Shown: positions 59,928 to 63,564 of the stretch, in pieces
Position numbering within the stretch: the first letter of the stretch is position 1
Layout: every line of letters begins with the position of its first letter
Origin: Pseudoflavonifractor sp. 60
Lineage (GTDB): Bacteria; Bacillota; Clostridia; Oscillospirales; Oscillospiraceae
Length of the DNA stretch: 63,564 nt
Assembly (NCBI RefSeq): GCF_009911645.1
Contig: NZ_QWKI01000033.1
Location: 1-63,564, forward strand
Direction: 5' to 3'
Position numbers and translations under genes: made by a program
Notes under the pieces: generated by a model
Told to the model about the DNA's origin: nothing
Seen by the model: only the letters and a program-made list of their open reading frames with translations
The model's database searches: none

Positions 59928-60362
59928 ATGGACCTGTTTGAAAGTGAAGTTATTTTTTCCAAGAGTTTTCCAAAACTAAATGTCGATGAGCTGGGTGATG
60001 TCGAACTAAAGGGATATGAAGCCGACCTGGAGCTAAAAAAAGTTGATGCCTCTTCCTTTTTGGAGAATTTCAATAAAAAATTTGTTTATATACCACGCCC
60101 GGATGCGGAGCAGCGGGCAAAAGAGTTCATTTCTTATGCAATTGAATTATGCAATGATTTTGAGATTGACACAGAAATATCACGAACTGAATATTCAATC
60201 GATGTATCAATGAATATAGGTTTTGGCTGGTTTGGCGGACACATCAAACGTGAATTGGATAAACTAATTGGAATGGCAGATGATGTTTCGACTTTTACCC
60301 GCAAAGATGATTCCGATGCCCTCATCATAGTTGCGTCTTACTATACACATGATCGCTATTGA
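59928..60362 (+). CDS. Hypothetical protein divergent from the XRE gene
   Basis: The ATG follows GAAGGGG. The 144-residue protein is soluble; it contains FVYIPRPDAEQRAKEFISYAIELCNDFEIDTEISRTEYSIDVSMNIGFGWFGGHIKRELDKLIGMAD. The DNA is AT-richer than the element. The operator array lies directly upstream, so it is probably repressed by the XRE protein. Family not recognised. Confidence 0.65.
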   Translation: MDLFESEVIFSKSFPKLNVDELGDVELKGYEADLELKKVDASSFLENFNKKFVYIPRPDAEQRAKEFISYAIELCNDFEIDTEISRTEYSIDVSMNIGFGWFGGHIKRELDKLIGMADDVSTFTRKDDSDALIIVASYYTHDRY

Positions 60363-60388
60363 ACGCTATGACAATGGAGAGCAATGAA

Positions 60389-60910
60389 ATGGAAAATGCC
60401 TCTTACAGAGAGACTACCTGCTGTTTTACCGGCCATAAAGCCATACCAGCAGGAATGGAGCAGTACCTGACCAGGCGAATAACCGATGGCATAAACTACC
60501 TTTATTCGAACAATGTCAGAACGTTTCTCACAGGAGGCGCTATTGGATTCGATGCCCTGGCGGCAAAGGCTGTCCTCAAGTGCCGGGAATCCCGTTCAGA
60601 TATACGGCTGATCGTTGTCATGCCATGCCAAGATCAGACAAAGGGATGGGGCCAAAGTGACATTGATGCGCATGAGTTGATTAACCGGCTTGCTGATGGA
60701 GCGATTTGTCCATCGGAGCGCTATTATAGCGGGTGTATGCACCAACGGAACAGAATCCTTGTCGACAATAGCAGCACATGTATTTGCTACTTAACCCAAA
60801 CAGAAGGTGGTACAGCTTACACTGTTAATTATGCAAGGGTCAAAGGTCTATCTGTCTTTAATTTGGCCAAGGGCAAAAAGCATAGTATAATTTCTAAAAC
60901 ACATCTTTAG
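60389..60910 (+). CDS. SLOG-family DUF1273/YpsA-like protein
   Basis: The 173-residue protein has CCFTGHKAIP, FLTGGAIGFDALAAKAVL, LIVVMPCQDQTKGWGQSDIDAHELI and YSGCMHQRNRILVDNSSTCICYLTQTEGGTAYTVNYA, the signature of DUF1273/YpsA-type SLOG proteins thought to sense nucleotides. I place the start at 60389 after GGAGAGC; two upstream ATGs are in the same frame. It overlaps or adjoins the previous hypothetical gene and is likely in the same transcript. Confidence 0.8.
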   Translation: MENASYRETTCCFTGHKAIPAGMEQYLTRRITDGINYLYSNNVRTFLTGGAIGFDALAAKAVLKCRESRSDIRLIVVMPCQDQTKGWGQSDIDAHELINRLADGAICPSERYYSGCMHQRNRILVDNSSTCICYLTQTEGGTAYTVNYARVKGLSVFNLAKGKKHSIISKTHL

Positions 60911-61074
60911 TAGAAGAATGACCTTATCAAAGCAAAAACTAGACAATACCCAATCTACAGATTTTATGATCGCATATCATTCTACCGAATTAAATTTTTT
61001 ACAAGAAATAGTATTATCCAAATATGCTGCAAAGATGCCGCTACATGACTCTAATAGACGGATCTGTTGTCGGC
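60911..61074 (+). other. Intergenic region without a convincing gene
   Basis: An 87-codon frame (60918-61181) exists but has no ribosome-binding site, low-complexity composition and runs into the TetR gene on the other strand. I see no terminator. This could be close to the right border of mobile DNA, but no repeat of the left junction is found. Confidence 0.4.
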
Positions 61075-61776
61075 TTAAATCCTTTGTGCTCCTGGATGGA
61101 GTGAAGCAGAGTGAGTTGAGGATAGTGCACCTCCATTATTTTTTTGCTGGTTCCGCAGCGTGTCAAAGCCGCCGAACATAAAACAGTTGATCATAAACTG
61201 CATCTTGTACCAGTTATCATCCTTGCTCCATTTTAGAGAACGATTCACATAGAACAGACCATAAACGATCATCATGAACAGTTTATCCGCCTCATCTCGG
61301 CCAAGATGGCATTCCCGCATGAGATAGGGGATCATTTGATCCCGCTCTACCGTATAGATCCTGCGAATCACATAGTTTGATAGAGTAGCATCCTGGAAAA
61401 TGGCCTGGTATTTTGGATCATCCGCAACCCGTTGGCAAGGGCCCAAAAGGCGCTCGTTTGTGCGGAGTTTTTTCCAATCACCTGAATGGACAACTTCTTT
61501 CAAGCCGTCCATTCGCACAGAAATCTCCATATTGTTTGAGGCGGCCTCCGCAACCATCAATGCCTCGTCCAGTAGCTCGTCCAGCACAGCGTTGATATCT
61601 GTAAAGTGGAGATAAAATGTAGCGCGGGTGATTTCCGCCTGTCGGCAGAGGGCGGCCACAGTGATCTTTTCAAAGGGCTGCTCCTCCAGCAGTTCCAGGA
61701 GGGCGTCTTTGACCGTGTTCCTGGTGTAAATGGTCCGCCGGTCCATTTTCCTGGGGGTGGTCGGATTTGTCTGCAT
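61075..61776 (-). CDS. TetR-family transcription regulator
   Basis: The 233-residue protein has a TetR N-terminal DNA-binding domain: NTVKDALLELLEEQPFEKITVAALCRQAEITRATFYLHFTDINAVLDELLDEAL. The C-terminal ligand domain is unassigned (TetR_C_33-like or similar). It is divergent from the GH3 gene and probably controls it. The ATG lies 11 bases after GGAGG on the minus strand. Confidence 0.87.
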   Translation of the reverse strand: MQTNPTTPRKMDRRTIYTRNTVKDALLELLEEQPFEKITVAALCRQAEITRATFYLHFTDINAVLDELLDEALMVAEAASNNMEISVRMDGLKEVVHSGDWKKLRTNERLLGPCQRVADDPKYQAIFQDATLSNYVIRRIYTVERDQMIPYLMRECHLGRDEADKLFMMIVYGLFYVNRSLKWSKDDNWYKMQFMINCFMFGGFDTLRNQQKNNGGALSSTHSASLHPGAQRI

Positions 61777-62026
61777 ACAATAAATTCCTCCAATCCGTTC
61801 TGGTTTTCCAAAAATTCAATACACATTTCACAAAAGTGTAAAGAAAGGTTTTTATTTTGAAAATGTGTGATTGCTTCTTTATGTCAGATATAGTATAGTC
61901 AATTCAAGACAAGGTGTCAAGAAAAAGATTTGAGTGAAAATAAATATTCCTGACTGTACAATTTGTTTGCATTCACTTCTGAAGCTGGACAAACCTTGAA
62001 AACAGAGAATTTGAGGAGGAACAAAG
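61777..62026. promoter_or_regulatory. Divergent TetR/GH3 promoter region with inverted repeats
   Basis: TTTCAC-AAAA-GTGTAAA (about 61827-61843) is a near-palindrome suitable for a TetR dimer, and the outer CACATTTC (about 61822) pairs with GAAAATGTG near 61858-61866. TAGTATAGT near 61889 could be a -10 for the GH3 gene. A GAGGAGGA site stands before the GH3 ATG. Confidence 0.5.
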
Positions 62027-63523
62027 ATGCTGAACATCAACATGGAAGACGTAATAGGCGTCATCAACACTTGTATGTCGCAACTTATTTTACTGGGCGT
62101 GCTTCTGGGCTTGTGCCTGGCTGTAGTCATCGCTATGGCTGTGGTAAAGAGCATCAAAAAATCCCAACGCTTTCTGATTCGGTGGAACGCCGTACTGGCC
62201 ATGATCCTGTCCATTGTGATTGTCGCGAACCTGATTTGTTTTGGTCCCATGAGCAACCTAATCAGCCTGGCCATGACCCCCACCGCGGTCGTCTCCGACG
62301 AAACTCATGCTGAGGCCGCACAGATCATGGAGCAGGTAGCCGCTGAGGGCTTCGTCCTCCTGGAGAACGAGGACAATGTGCTGCCTATTACCCACACGAA
62401 TAAGGTCAACCTGTTTGGATGGGTCTCCACCAGCCCCTTGTATGCAGGCGGCGGTTCCGGCGGCATCAATAATCTCTTCGATAAGGTCTCCCTGATTCAA
62501 GGTCTGGAAAACTCCGGATTCGAGGTCAATCAGGACCTGGTAAAGTTCTACACCGATTTCAACAGCAAGCGGGCCGAGATGTCCATTGAGTCCCAGAGCT
62601 GGTCCCTCCCCGAGCCGCCCGCGGATACCTATCCCGCCGAGCTGCTGGAGAACGCCAAAAACTTCTCTGACATTGCCCTTGTTGTCCTGGCTCGTGCCTC
62701 CAGCGAGGGGCACAACGACCTGCCTATGAACGTGAGTGAAGTGGGCTACGACAACAATTCCCCCAACTATGACGACTTCCCCGCCGGCGAGCACTACCTC
62801 CAGCTGTCCCAGACCGAGCGGAACATGGTGGAGCTGGTCTGTGCCAACTTCGACAAGGTCATCGTGCTCTACAACGGCGCCAACCCCTTTGAGCTGGGCT
62901 TTGTGGAGGAGTATCCCCAGATCAAGGGCGCTGTCTGGTGCGCCGGTCCCGGCAACGTGGGCTTCAATGCTCTGGGCCGTATCCTGAACGGCGAGGTCAA
63001 TCCCTCCGGCCACATTCCCGATACCTTCCTGTACGACTGGACTCAGGCCCCCTGGTGGAATAACGCCGCCAAGGTGAACTATACCAACCTGCTGGATATG
63101 ACTGTGGACGGCATGAACGCCGGCAAGCCCCAGAAGTACTCTCCCTCCTTCGTCAACTATGTGGACGGTATCTACGAGGGCTACAAATTCTATGAGACCG
63201 CCTATGACATCGGTATGGCCGGGTTTGACTATGACAGCGTGGTCCAGTACCCCTTCGGCTACGGCCTGTCCTACACCTCTTTCGACCGCACCATGTCCAT
63301 GACTTCTACCGCCAGAGAGATCACCGTCAGTGTCAATGTCACCAATACCGGCAGCGTGGCCGGTAAGGACGTGGTGGGCGTGTACTTCAACCCGCCGTAT
63401 ACCGAGGGCGGAATTGAGAAGTCTACCGTCAACCTGATTGAGTTTGGCAAGACCGGCCTGCTGGAGCCCGGCCAGTCCGAGACACTGAGAAGCTGTATTC
63501 ACAAGCGGATAAAACGGTGGTAA
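62027..63523 (+). pseudogene. Membrane-anchored GH3 glycosidase, reversed domain order, truncated
   Basis: The frame starts with two membrane spans (about 17-42 and 53-72), then a GH3 C-terminal-type domain (HAEAAQIMEQVAAEGFVLLENEDNVLPI; GGGSGGINN) and a fibronectin III-like domain (FGYGLSYTSFDR...ITVSVNVTNTGSVAGKDVVGVYF). In one known group of GH3 beta-glucosidases, such as those of Ruminococcus albus, this domain precedes the catalytic barrel. Here the barrel is missing: family similarity ends at GQSETL (near 63485), and a foreign stretch of 12 codons leads to a stop. The enzyme is thus very likely inactive. Confidence 0.75.
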
Positions 63524-63533
63524 GATAGGATAC

Positions 63534-63564
63534 ATGGAAGAAAAAGGGCGAGAGTCGTATCCCA
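63534..63564 (+). CDS. Start of a possible transposase (partial)
   Basis: After the GH3 break an ATG at 63534, with TAGGA three bases before, opens a frame MEEKGRESYP that continues beyond the window. Short basic starts of this kind are seen in IS3-family OrfA proteins. The evidence is thin: ten residues and the position at the broken gene. Confidence 0.3.
   Translation, partial: MEEKGRESYP

Noticed and set aside
60918-61181. 87-codon frame after the SLOG gene
   Set aside because: No ribosome-binding site, random-looking composition, and overlap with the end of the TetR gene on the other strand.

Overview
The window looks like a GC-rich, Gram-positive gut anaerobe of the Oscillospiraceae type (Flavonifractor / Lawsonibacter / Intestinimonas-like). 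The evidence is a butyryl-CoA:acetate CoA-transferase-type gene, a GdpP-rplI-dnaB cluster, a tilS-hpt-ftsH cluster, frequent TTG/GTG starts with GGAGG ribosome-binding sites, and a large conjugative element of the kind common in these bacteria. The assignment is inferred from gene content; no marker such as 16S rRNA is present.

Chromosomal block (1-13850). The end of an unidentified gene, a 46-residue ORF and the CoA-transferase come first, then ilvE on the opposite strand with a clear promoter and a leader hairpin. Next are gdpP, rplI and dnaB, and two related membrane-protein genes separated by an AT-richer insert that encodes a membrane-anchored C39-like cysteine peptidase. tilS, hpt, ftsH and a tRNA-Arg(CCG) gene close the block.

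Junction (13850-14380). Downstream of the tRNA lie two copies of a GATGCCGTAGG hairpin. Each is followed by an inverted copy of the T-arm of the tRNA or tRNA-like sequence before it, and there is a degenerate tRNA-like sequence between them. This looks like an insertion hot spot.

Integrative conjugative element (about 14.3-59.3 kb). The left third is a tightly coupled operon of accessory proteins: four ArdA-like antirestriction proteins, DUF4314 and DUF3849 proteins, a Dam-type methylase, tandem paralog pairs and a SpoVG-like protein. A surface module follows, with a membrane-anchored exported protein, a class D-like sortase, a secreted protein and a 2028-residue protein with 16 Cna-B/SpaA repeats. 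The transfer machinery is a VirB2-like pilin, VirB6/TrbL-like protein, PrgI-like protein, a VirB4 partner, VirB4, an M23 peptidase, a candidate oriT, a MobC-like protein, a MobP-type relaxase, a TOPRIM/DUF3991 protein and VirD4. Cargo includes a cytosine methyltransferase split over two overlapping frames, Tag, an AlkZ-related protein and a Y-family polymerase with a YolD-like partner. No integrase is visible.

Right flank (59.4-63.5 kb). An XRE regulator has an array of ATGGTAAT operators. Next come a hypothetical gene, a SLOG-family gene, a TetR regulator and a membrane-anchored GH3 glycosidase with reversed domain order. The GH3 gene is cut off near 63485, probably by another insertion.

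Most notable observations: (1) at least ten otherwise unrelated element proteins end in the same short tail, roughly (Q/E)-M-G-G-M-T-x-G, whose codons often also form the Shine-Dalgarno sequence of the next gene; (2) the methyltransferase motifs are spread over two genes that overlap by 440 bases in different frames; (3) the giant adhesin has a thioester-domain Gln replaced by Lys and ends at LPRTGY without a membrane anchor.
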